From assembly GCA_022766365.1 (NCBI GenBank), contig JALENW010000033.1:52666-116665 (forward strand): DNA of 64,000 bases. The letters are read 5' to 3'. Under the pieces are notes generated by a model. It was not told where the DNA came from. It saw only the letters and a list, made by a program, of their open reading frames with translations, and searched no databases. Positions within the stretch are counted from its first letter, which is position 1. Each line of letters starts with the position of its first letter. A program made the position numbers and the translations under genes. This DNA comes from Clostridiales bacterium (GTDB lineage Bacteria > Bacillota > Clostridia > Peptostreptococcales > Anaerovoracaceae). This document shows, in pieces, positions 43,349-55,216 of the stretch.

Positions 43349-44962
43349 CTATTGTTCTATGAGTTCTCTGGCGTTTTCCATTGTGGCTTCTGTGATGCGA
43401 ACTCCGCCAAGGAGTCTTGCAATTTCCTTCACCTTATCTTCTCCTTTAAGTTCTTCTACGAATGTGAACGTTTCAGAGTCATCAGCTTCTTTGTAAATTC
43501 TGTAATTGTGATCACCTTTTGCTGCAATCTGTGGAAGGTGAGTGATAGAGATAACTTGGTGATTTGCACCAAGCTCTTTAAGTTTATTCCCTACAATGCT
43601 GGCTGTCATACCACTGATCCCTGTATCCACCTCATCAAAGATGAGTGTAGAAATATTCTCAAACTCTGCCGTTATAGCTTTGATGGCGAGCATAATTCTA
43701 GAAACTTCACCGCCTGAAGCAACTTTAGCAAGAGGTTTTAGAGGTTCTCCTTTATTTGTAGTTATGAATAATTCGACATCATCCATTCCTTTTGGTGTAG
43801 AAGATTTTAAAGGCTTAATGCTGACTTTTAGATCCGCATCCTTGAAATTGAGCTGTGAAAGTTGCTTTATTACGGATTTAGAAAGATTATCACCTGCAGT
43901 GCGCCTGGCCGAAGTAAGTTGTTTTGCTGCATCGTAAAGAACGGAACGGGATTCTTCCAACTTTCCTTTAAGCATAGCTTTTTCTTCATCGAAATTTTCC
44001 AATTTATCTAACTTATCGTTCAATTCATCTCGATGCCTGAGAATTTCAGGAATCGTATCTCCATATTTTTTCTTTAAGCTGTCAATGAGAGCAAGTCGCT
44101 CCATAGTCTGATCTAATTCGAGTTGAGAAAAACTGTTGGAGTCTAATATGTCTTTCAATGAAGTAATAACCTCAGCTAAATTAATAGAAACAGTATCGAG
44201 GTCATTTGACAGTCGAGAAAGCTCTTCTGTGTAGCCGGAAATATCTCCAATAGCAGAAACTGCACTGCCAACAAGGGAATCCGCTGAATGATCACCTCCG
44301 CTAAGATCCTCATAAGCTGAAGCTAAACCAGTCGTAATTCCTTCGGCGTTCTGAAGAAAACTCATTCGCTCCTCAAGTTCATCATCTTCATTTATTGCAA
44401 GGTTAGCCTGATCAATTTCCTGAATAGCATATGAATAGAAGTCTGCCTTAGCACGATCCTCTTTGATTGAAGCAACTAAGGTATTGTATTCATTCTTTAG
44501 TTTTGTAAACTCGTCATAAGCGTTTATATATTTTCGGTAGGGAACAGAAACATACCTCCCACCGAAGTTATCTAAAAGGTCAATATGTGTCTCAGGATTG
44601 AGAAGGGAGGTGTTATCAAACTGACCGTGAATTTGAGCATGATTTTCTGCCAACGAAACAAGGCGTCCCAAAGGCACGCTATTTCCATTGATTTTACATT
44701 GATTTCTACCGTTTGAGGTGATTTCTCTGATTATGTTGTAATCAATTCCGTCAAAGTTTGCTTCCATCTCAATATAAGCCTTATCGGAGCCATGCCTTAT
44801 AAATGTTGTGTCTGCACGACTGCCAAGGGCAAGGCTTATAGCAGTTGCTACGACAGATTTACCTGATCCGGTTTCACCCGTAATAATGTTAAGACCGGAA
44901 TGAAAGTTAAATTCCGTATTCTTAATTATGGCGAAATCTCGAATTTTGATGGATTTGATCAT
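43349..44962 (-). CDS. recN: DNA repair protein RecN
   Basis: SMC-like ATPase acting early at double-strand breaks. Walker A GETGSGKSV near the N-terminus, a central coiled coil (about 150-360), and C-terminal VASGGEVSRIMLAIK (signature) with LIFDEVDTGISG (Walker B). 537 residues, slightly short for the family. Its ATG overlaps the argR stop by four bases, the usual argR-recN pair. Confidence 0.94.
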   Translation of the reverse strand: MIKSIKIRDFAIIKNTEFNFHSGLNIITGETGSGKSVVATAISLALGSRADTTFIRHGSDKAYIEMEANFDGIDYNIIREITSNGRNQCKINGNSVPLGRLVSLAENHAQIHGQFDNTSLLNPETHIDLLDNFGGRYVSVPYRKYINAYDEFTKLKNEYNTLVASIKEDRAKADFYSYAIQEIDQANLAINEDDELEERMSFLQNAEGITTGLASAYEDLSGGDHSADSLVGSAVSAIGDISGYTEELSRLSNDLDTVSINLAEVITSLKDILDSNSFSQLELDQTMERLALIDSLKKKYGDTIPEILRHRDELNDKLDKLENFDEEKAMLKGKLEESRSVLYDAAKQLTSARRTAGDNLSKSVIKQLSQLNFKDADLKVSIKPLKSSTPKGMDDVELFITTNKGEPLKPLAKVASGGEVSRIMLAIKAITAEFENISTLIFDEVDTGISGMTASIVGNKLKELGANHQVISITHLPQIAAKGDHNYRIYKEADDSETFTFVEELKGEDKVKEIARLLGGVRITEATMENARELIEQ

Positions 44963-45426
44963 ATTGACAAGTTTCGCTTTGTGATGAGATCATCCAAAAT
45001 ACCTAAAATTTCTTTGGTATTACTCTCATCATCAACAATCAGAAGAAGTGTATTGTCTCCGGCAACACTTCCCACAAGGTGAGGGAGACCGATGGAGTCA
45101 ACGGCTTCTCCTGCTGCATGACCACAACCTGAGAGAGTCTTAACAACTATAAGATTGTTTACAGAAACTGTAGATTTGATACTCTCACGGAAAATTTTCT
45201 TGAATCTGTCAGAAATAGGAACGTCATCTGTGACATTAGCAGAGTACTTATAGTGCCCGTTAGATGCGGCTACTTTTATTAATTGCAGATCTTTGATATC
45301 CCTTGATACGGTTGCCTGAGTGACAGGAAAACCGGCATCTTCCAAAAGCTCTACTAACATTTCCTGTGTATCAACATCGTTATTGTTGATAATTTCCAAA
45401 ATTTTATTCTGTCTTGAATAACGCAT
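44959..45426 (-). CDS. argR: Arginine repressor
   Basis: 155 residues. The N-terminal winged helix includes LLEDAGFPVTQATVSRDIKDLQL; the C-terminal hexamer/arginine domain has VAGDNTLLLIVDD. It controls arginine biosynthesis or catabolism. ATG with aaggag. A palindromic AT-rich sequence just upstream may be its own operator. Confidence 0.94.
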   Translation of the reverse strand: MRYSRQNKILEIINNNDVDTQEMLVELLEDAGFPVTQATVSRDIKDLQLIKVAASNGHYKYSANVTDDVPISDRFKKIFRESIKSTVSVNNLIVVKTLSGCGHAAGEAVDSIGLPHLVGSVAGDNTLLLIVDDESNTKEILGILDDLITKRNLSI

Positions 45427-45450
45427 AATTAATCTCCTTATTATTTAAGA

Positions 45451-45468
45451 ATGATTATAATAATTCAT
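45451..45468. promoter_or_regulatory. Possible ARG box upstream of argR
   Basis: atgattataataattcat is an imperfect palindrome resembling the AT-rich ArgR operators of Bacillus and Clostridium, 25-42 bases before the argR start codon. Autoregulation would be consistent, but AT-rich DNA makes chance matches common. Confidence 0.35.
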
Positions 45469-45656
45469 AGATAGTATATCATGCAAAGAATAAAATGTAT
45501 ATGATTTTCAAGAAATTTCTCGAAAAAAATATGAATTTTCTCTCCGAATTTATTTGGTTTTATTCATATGGGGAAATACTGATTGTTAGACAAACACCTG
45601 TTCATATGCTATAATAATTTGATGATTTGTAATAATGATTTAGAAGGATAAATTAA

Positions 45657-46163
45657 ATGAGAATTTTGGGAATAGATCCCGGATACGGGATTATGGGATG
45701 GGCTGTTCTGGATAAGGTAGGCAATAGGTTTATACCTGTGGATTTCGGGTCGATTACGACAGAAGCTGATACGCCCATGGAAGACAGACTGGAATGTATA
45801 TATAATGCCCTTGAATCTATCATACATAGGTATAAACCGGAAGAAGCGTCAATTGAGGAGCTATTCTTCAATAATAACGCAAAGACTGCACTTCTGGTGG
45901 GTGAGGCCAGAGGAGTTGCAATTTTAGCCTGTGTTAAAGGAGGGTTAATAATCAGTGAATATACACCTCTTCAAATTAAGCAAGCTCTGGTAGGGTACGG
46001 AAGAGCAGACAAGAGGCAGATTCAGGATATGGTAAGAAGGATTCTTAATTTAAAAGAAACTCCAAGACCTGATGATACAGCCGATGCCATTGCCGCTGCC
46101 ATATGTCATGGCCACAGCGTGGGCGGACGTAATATTTTATTGCGAGAGAAAAAAGGCATTTAA
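45657..46163 (+). CDS. ruvC: Holliday junction resolvase RuvC
   Basis: Endonuclease that resolves four-way DNA junctions. ILGIDPGYGIMGWAV has the first Asp, SIEELFF the catalytic Glu, and DDTADAIAAAICH the last acidic pair. 168 residues. ATG with agaagga. It begins the ruvCAB set; ruvA follows after 79 bases. Confidence 0.95.
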   Translation: MRILGIDPGYGIMGWAVLDKVGNRFIPVDFGSITTEADTPMEDRLECIYNALESIIHRYKPEEASIEELFFNNNAKTALLVGEARGVAILACVKGGLIISEYTPLQIKQALVGYGRADKRQIQDMVRRILNLKETPRPDDTADAIAAAICHGHSVGGRNILLREKKGI

Positions 46164-46242
46164 AAGCGTAATCACATATAAGTGCCATAGCATATAAAAT
46201 CTAATATGAAAGAATATTTAGAGTTATTTGAGGATTTGAGGA

Positions 46243-46869
46243 ATGATTAAATTTTTAAAGGGCAAATTTCATCCCTACAGTATTGGGAGTGTGATTGTAG
46301 AGACTGTTTCTGGCATAGGGTTTGAGGTTTTCGTACCTTCAAATTCACAGGTATACAGGACCCTTGAAGGTGAAGATGTGAAGCTTCATACAGAGATGGT
46401 TGTAAAGGACGACGGTATGACGCTTTATGGTTTCAGCGACATGGAAAGCCTGGACGTTTTCCGGATGCTGATAACAGTAAATGGGGTGGGACCGAAGGCA
46501 GCTATGTCTATAATGTCAACTCTCAGTATAGGTCAGCTTGTACCGGCAATTGCGGGGGGAGATGCTAAGTCCATCGCAACGTCACCGGGCGTCGGGAAGA
46601 AAACGGCTGAAAGGCTCATTTTGGAACTTAAGGATAAGGTAGGAAAGTATGCAGAGTCTAATGGAATTACAGGAAATGACAGGTCTGTAGAAGGCATGGC
46701 TGCTTCGGCCTCTGATATTCCATCTGATGATGAGTTTATACAGGCTCTTGAGGCACTGATTTCCTTAGGCTATAATCGAAGTGAGGCGATGGGAGCTTTG
46801 GAAAAAGTAAAGGATAATGCATCCACCGCTGAGGAGTATATAAGGAAGGCTTTGGGACAACTTTTCTGA
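46243..46869 (+). CDS. ruvA: Holliday junction DNA helicase subunit RuvA
   Basis: Binds four-way junctions and recruits RuvB. N-terminal OB-fold, then two helix-hairpin-helix motifs (LITVNGVGPKAAMSI, ATSPGVGKKTAERL) and a C-terminal UBA-like domain III after an acidic linker (FIQALEALISLGYNRSEAM). 208 residues, ATG with tttgagga. Confidence 0.95.
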   Translation: MIKFLKGKFHPYSIGSVIVETVSGIGFEVFVPSNSQVYRTLEGEDVKLHTEMVVKDDGMTLYGFSDMESLDVFRMLITVNGVGPKAAMSIMSTLSIGQLVPAIAGGDAKSIATSPGVGKKTAERLILELKDKVGKYAESNGITGNDRSVEGMAASASDIPSDDEFIQALEALISLGYNRSEAMGALEKVKDNASTAEEYIRKALGQLF

Positions 46870-46945
46870 TAAGCAGGCATCGGTTATTCGAAAAGTTTTG
46901 CACTTTATATTCCATGAACTATTTGATTTTTGAATGGAGAGAAAA

Positions 46946-48085
46946 ATGGACGAGAGAATAACCCAAACTCATGCTATGGGTTCGGAGGATAAACAGGACG
47001 TGAGCCTCAGGCCACAGAAACTTGAGGATTTTATCGGACAGAAAAAGGTCAAGGAAAATCTCAAGGTGTTTATTGAGGCGGCTAAGATGAGAGGGGATCA
47101 GCTGGATCACGTTCTTTTTTATGGACCGCCGGGGCTTGGAAAAACAACTCTTGCAGGTATCATAGCCAATGAGTTGGGAGTGGATATTAAAATCACATCA
47201 GGTCCTGCCATAGAACGAGCAGGGGATTTGGCGGCAATTTTGACAAACCTGAACGACAACGATGTTTTGTTCATCGATGAAATTCACAGGTTAAACCGTT
47301 CTGTGGAGGAAGTTCTTTACTCCGCAATGGAAGATTACGCCCTGGATATCATAATTGGAAAGGGCCCGTCCGCAAGATCTATAAGACTGGATATTGCCAA
47401 GTTCACTTTAATTGGGGCGACAACCAGAGCAGGGAGCCTTTCAGCACCCCTCAGAGACAGATTTGGTGTTATCAGCAAGTTTGAAATGTATGAAGAAGAC
47501 GAGCTTGCAGAGATAATTCGCAGATCTGCCAGTATTATGGGGATACACGCTGATCCGAAAGCTCTTTTAAAAATGGCGAGATGTTCAAGGGGAACACCAA
47601 GGGTTGCCAATAGGATGTTAAAGAGGCTGAGGGATTTTGCCCAAGTTTTGGGTGATGGCAACATTACCCTCGAAAGTGCCACCAAGGGTCTTGAAGCACT
47701 AGGTGTCGATCCTGCAGGTCTTGAAACTCTGGACAGGGATATTCTACTGACGATAATCAAGAGGTTCGGAGGCGGTCCTGTTGGAATTGATACGATTTCG
47801 GCGGCAATAGGAGAAGAAAAAGTCACAATTGAAGACGCATACGAGCCGTATCTTATTCAAAAGGGGTTTCTATATCGCACACCTAAGGGAAGAATGGTCT
47901 CACAAGCGGGTTATGAACATATGGGAATAGAGTGGATAGGAAATGACTCTGAAAACAGGAATGAGTCTTATGCTGAGGACAAAAGGTCAACCACAGAGGG
48001 ATATTTTGATGCATATGAAGGTGATCAACCTTCCGATACTGGTGGTGAACAGCTTTCTATAAGAGAAATTATCAAGGGAGAATAG
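46946..48085 (+). CDS. ruvB: Holliday junction helicase motor RuvB
   Basis: AAA+ ATPase driving branch migration. [11 protein letters not shown] (Walker A), [10 protein letters not shown] (Walker B), GATTRAGSL (sensor/arginine finger region) and the C-terminal winged helix are present. ATG 46946 has tggaga five bases upstream and is preferred over ATG 46934. The C-terminus carries an extra acidic tail of about 40 residues beyond the usual end. queA starts on the next base after its stop. Confidence 0.95.
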   Translation: MDERITQTHAMGSEDKQDVSLRPQKLEDFIGQKKVKENLKVFIEAAKMRGDQLDHVLFYGPPGLGKTTLAGIIANELGVDIKITSGPAIERAGDLAAILTNLNDNDVLFIDEIHRLNRSVEEVLYSAMEDYALDIIIGKGPSARSIRLDIAKFTLIGATTRAGSLSAPLRDRFGVISKFEMYEEDELAEIIRRSASIMGIHADPKALLKMARCSRGTPRVANRMLKRLRDFAQVLGDGNITLESATKGLEALGVDPAGLETLDRDILLTIIKRFGGGPVGIDTISAAIGEEKVTIEDAYEPYLIQKGFLYRTPKGRMVSQAGYEHMGIEWIGNDSENRNESYAEDKRSTTEGYFDAYEGDQPSDTGGEQLSIREIIKGE

Positions 48086-49213
48086 ATGCACATAGAGGAT
48101 TTTAATTATAATTTACCGGAGGAATTAATCGCACAGTACCCGACAAAGGAAAGAGACAGATGCAGACTTATGGTTGTGAATAGGGAGCAGAACACAATAT
48201 CCCATGAGATGTTCTATCAGATTTTGGATCATCTTTATCCCGGAGACTGTATGGTTTTTAATTCCTCTAAGGTTCTGCCTGCAAGGCTGTTCGGTAAAAA
48301 AATCGGAACAGGCGTTCCGGTTGAATTTCTCCTGACAAAGAGAATAGAAGGAAGAACTGGTGAGGGAGATATCTGGGAGACGATGGTGAGACCGGGACGC
48401 AGACTTAAACCAGGAGATGAAGTGGTGTTTGGCAGGTGGTCTGATGGAGGAGATGTTGAATCTGAACGTCACGGCAGTACAAGTGTTAACGATACACAGG
48501 AGACAAAACTAATAGCAGAAATTCTTGAATATGGAGAAGCCGGTACAAGAATAGTACGCTTCAAATACGATGGTATATTTATGGAGATTTTGGATGAAAT
48601 TGGAAGAATGCCGCTGCCACCATACATTGACAGAGATTCTGAAGAATCAGATAAAGAAATGTATCAGACGGTATATGCTGATAAACTTGGTTCAGTTGCC
48701 AGTCCGACAGCAGGACTTCATTTCACGGAAAACCTTTTGAATGAAGCAAAAGCAAAGGGTGTAAAGCTTGAATTTGTTACGTTGCATGTGGGCATAGGAA
48801 CTTTTCGACCGGTTAAAGTTGAAAACATAGAGGAGCATAAGATGCACTTTGAGGAATATAGCATTTCAGAAGAAACCGCAAGATCCATAAACGAAAGCAT
48901 TTTGTCAGGAAATCGTGTGATTTCAGTGGGCACTACTTCTACAAGAACATTGGAAAGTGCCGCTTATCTGGACGAAAAATCCGGGAAATATCTTGTTAGA
49001 GCGGGGAGTTCATCCACGGGCATATTCATATACCCGGGATATGAATTTAAAATTATCAAGGCACTTGTAACCAATTTTCATCTTCCTAAATCCACACTCC
49101 TTATGCTAATATCTGCACTTTACGACAGAGAGAAAATCCTGGAGGCATATCATATTGCTGTGGAAGAAAAATACAGATTTTTTAGTTATGGAGATGCTAT
49201 GCTCATTGAATAA
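48086..49213 (+). CDS. queA: S-adenosylmethionine:tRNA ribosyltransferase-isomerase
   Basis: Transfers and isomerises the ribosyl part of SAM onto preQ1-tRNA to make epoxyqueuosine. [48 protein letters not shown] and [15 protein letters not shown] are hallmark motifs. 375 residues. Its start abuts the ruvB stop. Next step is QueH, encoded at 7.6 kb; the previous is Tgt, the following gene. Confidence 0.95.
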   Translation: MHIEDFNYNLPEELIAQYPTKERDRCRLMVVNREQNTISHEMFYQILDHLYPGDCMVFNSSKVLPARLFGKKIGTGVPVEFLLTKRIEGRTGEGDIWETMVRPGRRLKPGDEVVFGRWSDGGDVESERHGSTSVNDTQETKLIAEILEYGEAGTRIVRFKYDGIFMEILDEIGRMPLPPYIDRDSEESDKEMYQTVYADKLGSVASPTAGLHFTENLLNEAKAKGVKLEFVTLHVGIGTFRPVKVENIEEHKMHFEEYSISEETARSINESILSGNRVISVGTTSTRTLESAAYLDEKSGKYLVRAGSSSTGIFIYPGYEFKIIKALVTNFHLPKSTLLMLISALYDREKILEAYHIAVEEKYRFFSYGDAMLIE

Positions 49214-49290
49214 TGATGTTGGGTTTTAATTATAATTAGAATGTAATACAAATAAAATTTTAAAAAATCTATACGGATAATTATGAATAG

Positions 49291-51907
<2,617 letters not shown>

Positions 51908-51912
51908 GAAAA

Positions 51913-53955
51913 ATGGCTAAAATACAATCAATAGAACCAAATATAGCCGACCTTGTAAATGGTTGGCTCAAAAGTTATGGCTTAGATTATAAATTGGAAC
52001 AAGAAAGCCTAAATGCAGAAATAGATAAGGCACTGGATGAGTATAAATCAAAAAGTGGCGGAACAGGTGGAAATAGACCGGATGCTAAGCTTTTATTACA
52101 AGATAAGGCTCTTAATTATTATCCAGTACTTATAGAGTATAAAGGTTATAAGGACAAACTAATTAAACTTGATGGTGATAATAGAGTTGATAATAGAACA
52201 AGTAAAAATGAGCCTAATTACAAAAATATCAATAGCTATGCCGTAAATGGAGCAGTGCATTATGCTAATGCCATACTTCATTACACAAGCTACACAGATG
52301 TAATAGCTATCGGTGTTACGGGATATAAAAAGACCAATGGAGAAATAGAACATTCCATAGGCGTTTATTATGTATCTAAGGATAATTTAGGTATTGGTCA
52401 GGAAGTAGGAAAATACACAGACCTTTCATTTTTAGGAAAAGAAAACTTTACTGATTTTATCAAAAAGGTAAATGAGCTTTCTCTATCTAGCGAAGAATTG
52501 GAAGCACTTAAAGATAAAAGAGAAAAAGAGATAAATACAAGCCTTGTAAAGCTAAACAATGATATTTATGCAAACGAAAAAGGTCTTAGCGAAAATGACA
52601 GAGTATATCTTGTATCAGCTTCAATTATGGCAACTCTTGGAATACCAGGAGAAGTAAGCCCTTTAGAAAAATCTGACCTTAAATCATCTACAGAGGACGG
52701 CAACACAGACGGAGAAGTTATAGTCAGAAAAATAGAAGCGTTCTTAAAAAAGAAAAATCTACCAAAAACAAAACAAGACCTAATAGTAAGAACACTCAAA
52801 AATACTCTGCTTTCAGATAACATCAACAAACCTGTAAACGGAGAAAGTCAACTAAAAAGAATATTTTCTAAAATAGTAGATGACTTAGGCATTTACTACA
52901 AAATAGGTTTAACCACAGACTTTACAGGCAAGCTATTTAATGAAATGTATTCTTGGTTAGGCTTTACACAAGATAAGCTGAATGATGTAGTTTTAACACC
53001 GTCATATGTGGCGAATTTTCTAGTAAAACTTGCAAGAGTAGATAAGGATAGTTATGTTTGGGACTTTGCAACGGGTAGTGCGGGGCTATTGGTTGCTGCA
53101 ATGAATGAGATGATTATAGATGCTAAATCAAAAATAACATCTCCATCGGAATTAGAACAAAAACAGTTAAAAATAAAAGCAGAACAGCTTTTAGGCTTAG
53201 AGGTATTATCAAATATTTATATGCTTGCAATCCTTAATATGATACTTATGGGAGATGGCAGTTCAAATATCTTGAACAAAGACTCCCTAACAGATTTTGA
53301 TGGTAAATATGGATTTGGGAAAACAGATGAAAAATTCCCGGCAAGTGCATTTGTGCTTAATCCGCCTTATTCGGCAGAGGGCAATGGAATGATTTTCGTT
53401 GAAAAGGCACTGTCTATGATGAATAAAGGCTATGCGGCTATTATCATTCAAAATTCAGCAGGTAGTGGGAAAGCAAAAGAACTTAATAAGAAAATACTTA
53501 AAAAGAATACCTTGCTTGCAAGTATTAAAATGCCGATAGATTTATTTGTGGGTAAATCAAGTGTACAAACAAATGTATATGTATTTAGAGTAGGAGAAGC
53601 ACATCAAAAAGATGAAGTTGTTAAGTTTATAGACTTTTCAAATGATGGTTATACAAGAACTAACAGGAAAAAGGCAAGTATAAACCTAAGAGATATAGAC
53701 AGAGCCAAAGAAAGGTATCAAGAAGTAGTAGACCTTGTACGCTTTGGCAAAAGCAAGTTAAATATCTTTACAGAAAAAGAATATTATGAGGGGCATATAG
53801 ACCCTAATAATGGAGCGGACTGGAATCAATCGGCACCGATAGATACAAGACCAACATTAGAAGATTTCAAGAAAACTGTGGCTGATTATTTAGCTTGGGA
53901 AGTGTCAAATCTTCTTAAAAATACAGGTAAGGAGAATGAGTCCTCAAAAAAATAA
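51913..53955 (+). CDS. BcgI-like restriction-modification (RM) subunit
   Basis: 680 residues joining a nuclease and a methyltransferase. PDAKLLL (D57) and LIEYKG (E75-x-K77) fit a PD-(D/E)xK nuclease core near the N-terminus. The rest is an HsdM-like N6-adenine methyltransferase: VLTPSYVANFLV, DFATGSAG (about 382-389, SAM) and NPPY (about 482, catalytic). With a separate specificity gene next and no HsdR helicase nearby, this resembles type IIB BcgI, whose A subunit is cleavage plus methylation, rather than type I HsdM. ATG 51913 follows ggaggg. It ends SSKK then TAA directly after a seven-A run. Confidence 0.82.
   Translation: MAKIQSIEPNIADLVNGWLKSYGLDYKLEQESLNAEIDKALDEYKSKSGGTGGNRPDAKLLLQDKALNYYPVLIEYKGYKDKLIKLDGDNRVDNRTSKNEPNYKNINSYAVNGAVHYANAILHYTSYTDVIAIGVTGYKKTNGEIEHSIGVYYVSKDNLGIGQEVGKYTDLSFLGKENFTDFIKKVNELSLSSEELEALKDKREKEINTSLVKLNNDIYANEKGLSENDRVYLVSASIMATLGIPGEVSPLEKSDLKSSTEDGNTDGEVIVRKIEAFLKKKNLPKTKQDLIVRTLKNTLLSDNINKPVNGESQLKRIFSKIVDDLGIYYKIGLTTDFTGKLFNEMYSWLGFTQDKLNDVVLTPSYVANFLVKLARVDKDSYVWDFATGSAGLLVAAMNEMIIDAKSKITSPSELEQKQLKIKAEQLLGLEVLSNIYMLAILNMILMGDGSSNILNKDSLTDFDGKYGFGKTDEKFPASAFVLNPPYSAEGNGMIFVEKALSMMNKGYAAIIIQNSAGSGKAKELNKKILKKNTLLASIKMPIDLFVGKSSVQTNVYVFRVGEAHQKDEVVKFIDFSNDGYTRTNRKKASINLRDIDRAKERYQEVVDLVRFGKSKLNIFTEKEYYEGHIDPNNGADWNQSAPIDTRPTLEDFKKTVADYLAWEVSNLLKNTGKENESSKK
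53929..53955 (+). promoter_or_regulatory. Slippery A-heptamer with upstream SD at the RM/S junction
   Basis: The RM frame ends tcA AAA AAA TAA, a canonical X XXY YYZ heptamer (53946-53952) next to the stop. A -1 shift there enters the open S frame (KKINASLNEKLQN...). An SD-like aaggag (53929-53934) lies 11 bases before the heptamer, the arrangement that stimulates frameshifting in dnaX. The ATG at 53936 leads into a third, short frame. Confidence 0.6.
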
Positions 53956-54014
53956 ATGCCTCACTGAACGAAAAACTCCAAAATGTTCAGTGGGGCGAGT
54001 ATAGAATTGGAGAT

Positions 54015-55082
54015 TTGTTTGAAATTTTAACTACATCAAGTTTTAATACAGATAAATTAGTGGAGGGAGAAGAATATGATTATGTTACTAGAACATCATT
54101 TAATCAGGGTGTTTTGAGAAAAACAGGATATGTAAATCAAGATAATATTAATGAAAAAGGTACTTGGAGTTTGGGTTTGCTACAGATGGACTTTTTTTAC
54201 AGGGAAAATCCATGGTATGCTGGACAATTTGTAAGAAAAATCGTTCCTAAAATAGCAATAGATGGAAACTCAATACTATACTTTACCACTCTATTAAATA
54301 AGCAAAAGCAAAGATTATTGAATGTTTTGGTTAGAGATGTAGATACTACTTTTTCAAATGCGTATATCCAGCTACCAACAAAAAACGGCGAAATAGATTT
54401 TAAATTTATGGACGCTTATATAAGCGAACTCGAAGAGGAGCGGATAAGCGAACTGGCCGCTTACCTAAAGGTAAGCGGCCTGGACAATTATGAATTGTCC
54501 ATCGAGGAGAAAAAAGCACTAGAAACCATGAAATTGATAAAATGGGAAGAAAAAGATGTAACCGGGCAGAATGGAATATTTAATGTGAAAAATACAAAAA
54601 ATATTCTATCCAATGAAATAACACCTAATAGTGGTAATATACCTTATTTGTGTGCTAGTGCTGATAATAATTCTGTATCCAGTTATATAGAACATAAAGA
54701 AGGATTGAAAGACAAAGGTAATTGTATTTTTATTGGTGGCAAAACCTTTGTTATATCTTATCAAGAAAATGATTTTTTCTCTAATGATAGCCATAATTTA
54801 GCTCTATATTTAAAACAGGAAGATGAAGCAGATAAAGTAAATCAATTATTTTTAGCAACTTGTCTTAGAAAAAGCCTAAGTCATAAATATAGTTGGGGAA
54901 ATAGTATTAGTAACAAAAAAATACAAAATGATAAAGTTATGCTTCCGATAAAAGATGGTGTTGTTGATTATAAAGCTATGAGTACTATAATTTCCGCCGT
55001 AAAAAAATTAGTTATAAAAGATGTAGTGCTTTATGCAGATAATAAAATAAATGCTACAAAAAAAGTGATAAGTAAAAATTGA
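54015..55082 (+). CDS. Specificity (S) subunit of the BcgI-like system, start lost or frameshift-dependent
   Basis: A two-TRD recognition subunit: TRD1 (1-145), a conserved spacer (SELEEERISELAAYLKVSGL, about 136-155), then TRD2 (about 175-355). The open frame extends upstream to 53940 and encodes INASLNEKLQNVQWGEYRIGDLFEIL, the usual S-subunit N-terminus. That part has no ATG, GTG or TTG in frame; the first is TTG 54015, inside the conserved segment with no ribosome site. So either a -1 shift makes an RM-S fusion, or one A has been gained in the tract (six A would join ATG 53936 to this frame). Sequencing error is also possible. Confidence 0.78.
   Translation: MFEILTTSSFNTDKLVEGEEYDYVTRTSFNQGVLRKTGYVNQDNINEKGTWSLGLLQMDFFYRENPWYAGQFVRKIVPKIAIDGNSILYFTTLLNKQKQRLLNVLVRDVDTTFSNAYIQLPTKNGEIDFKFMDAYISELEEERISELAAYLKVSGLDNYELSIEEKKALETMKLIKWEEKDVTGQNGIFNVKNTKNILSNEITPNSGNIPYLCASADNNSVSSYIEHKEGLKDKGNCIFIGGKTFVISYQENDFFSNDSHNLALYLKQEDEADKVNQLFLATCLRKSLSHKYSWGNSISNKKIQNDKVMLPIKDGVVDYKAMSTIISAVKKLVIKDVVLYADNKINATKKVISKN
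54455..54501 (+). repeat. Two perfect tandem hairpins inside the S gene spacer
   Basis: ggccgcttacc-taaa-ggtaagcggcc (54455-54480) and, with no gap, tggacaatt-atg-aattgtcca (54481-54501) are perfect inverted repeats of 11 and 9 pairs. They encode the spacer between the two recognition domains and are much richer in G+C than the surrounding DNA. Confidence 0.8.
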
Positions 55083-55101
55083 AAATATGATTTTAGAAAT
55101 T

Positions 55102-55129
55102 AGAGATAGCAGAAATGTTATCTCTTTTT
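55102..55129 (+). terminator. Terminator after the S gene
   Basis: Stem agagata / tatctct with a ten-base loop, followed by five T. It lies 20 bases after the S stop codon. Confidence 0.75.
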
Positions 55130-55158
55130 CATTAAGAACACATTGGTAGAAATTTTTA

Positions 55159-55187
55159 TTTACAAATACTCTTTAATAATCTATAAT
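55159..55187 (+). promoter_or_regulatory. Promoter of the abiE operon
   Basis: TTTACA (55159-55164) and TATAAT (55182-55187) are 17 bases apart, 30 bases before the abiEi start. The -35 lies within a 17-bp sequence repeated after abiEii. Confidence 0.65.
55160..55176 (+). repeat. 17-bp direct repeat flanking abiE, copy 1
   Basis: ttacaaatactctttaa occurs here and, identically, at 56665-56681, so the two copies bracket abiEi and abiEii exactly. Confidence 0.85.
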
Positions 55188-55216
55188 AAAAGCGTAAATG
55201 TAAAGAAGGTGATAGA

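Noticed and set aside
51913..53955. Plain type I HsdM
   Set aside because: An N-terminal PD...ExK motif and the absence of hsdR fit a BcgI-like enzyme better, though type I ancestry of the methyltransferase is clear.
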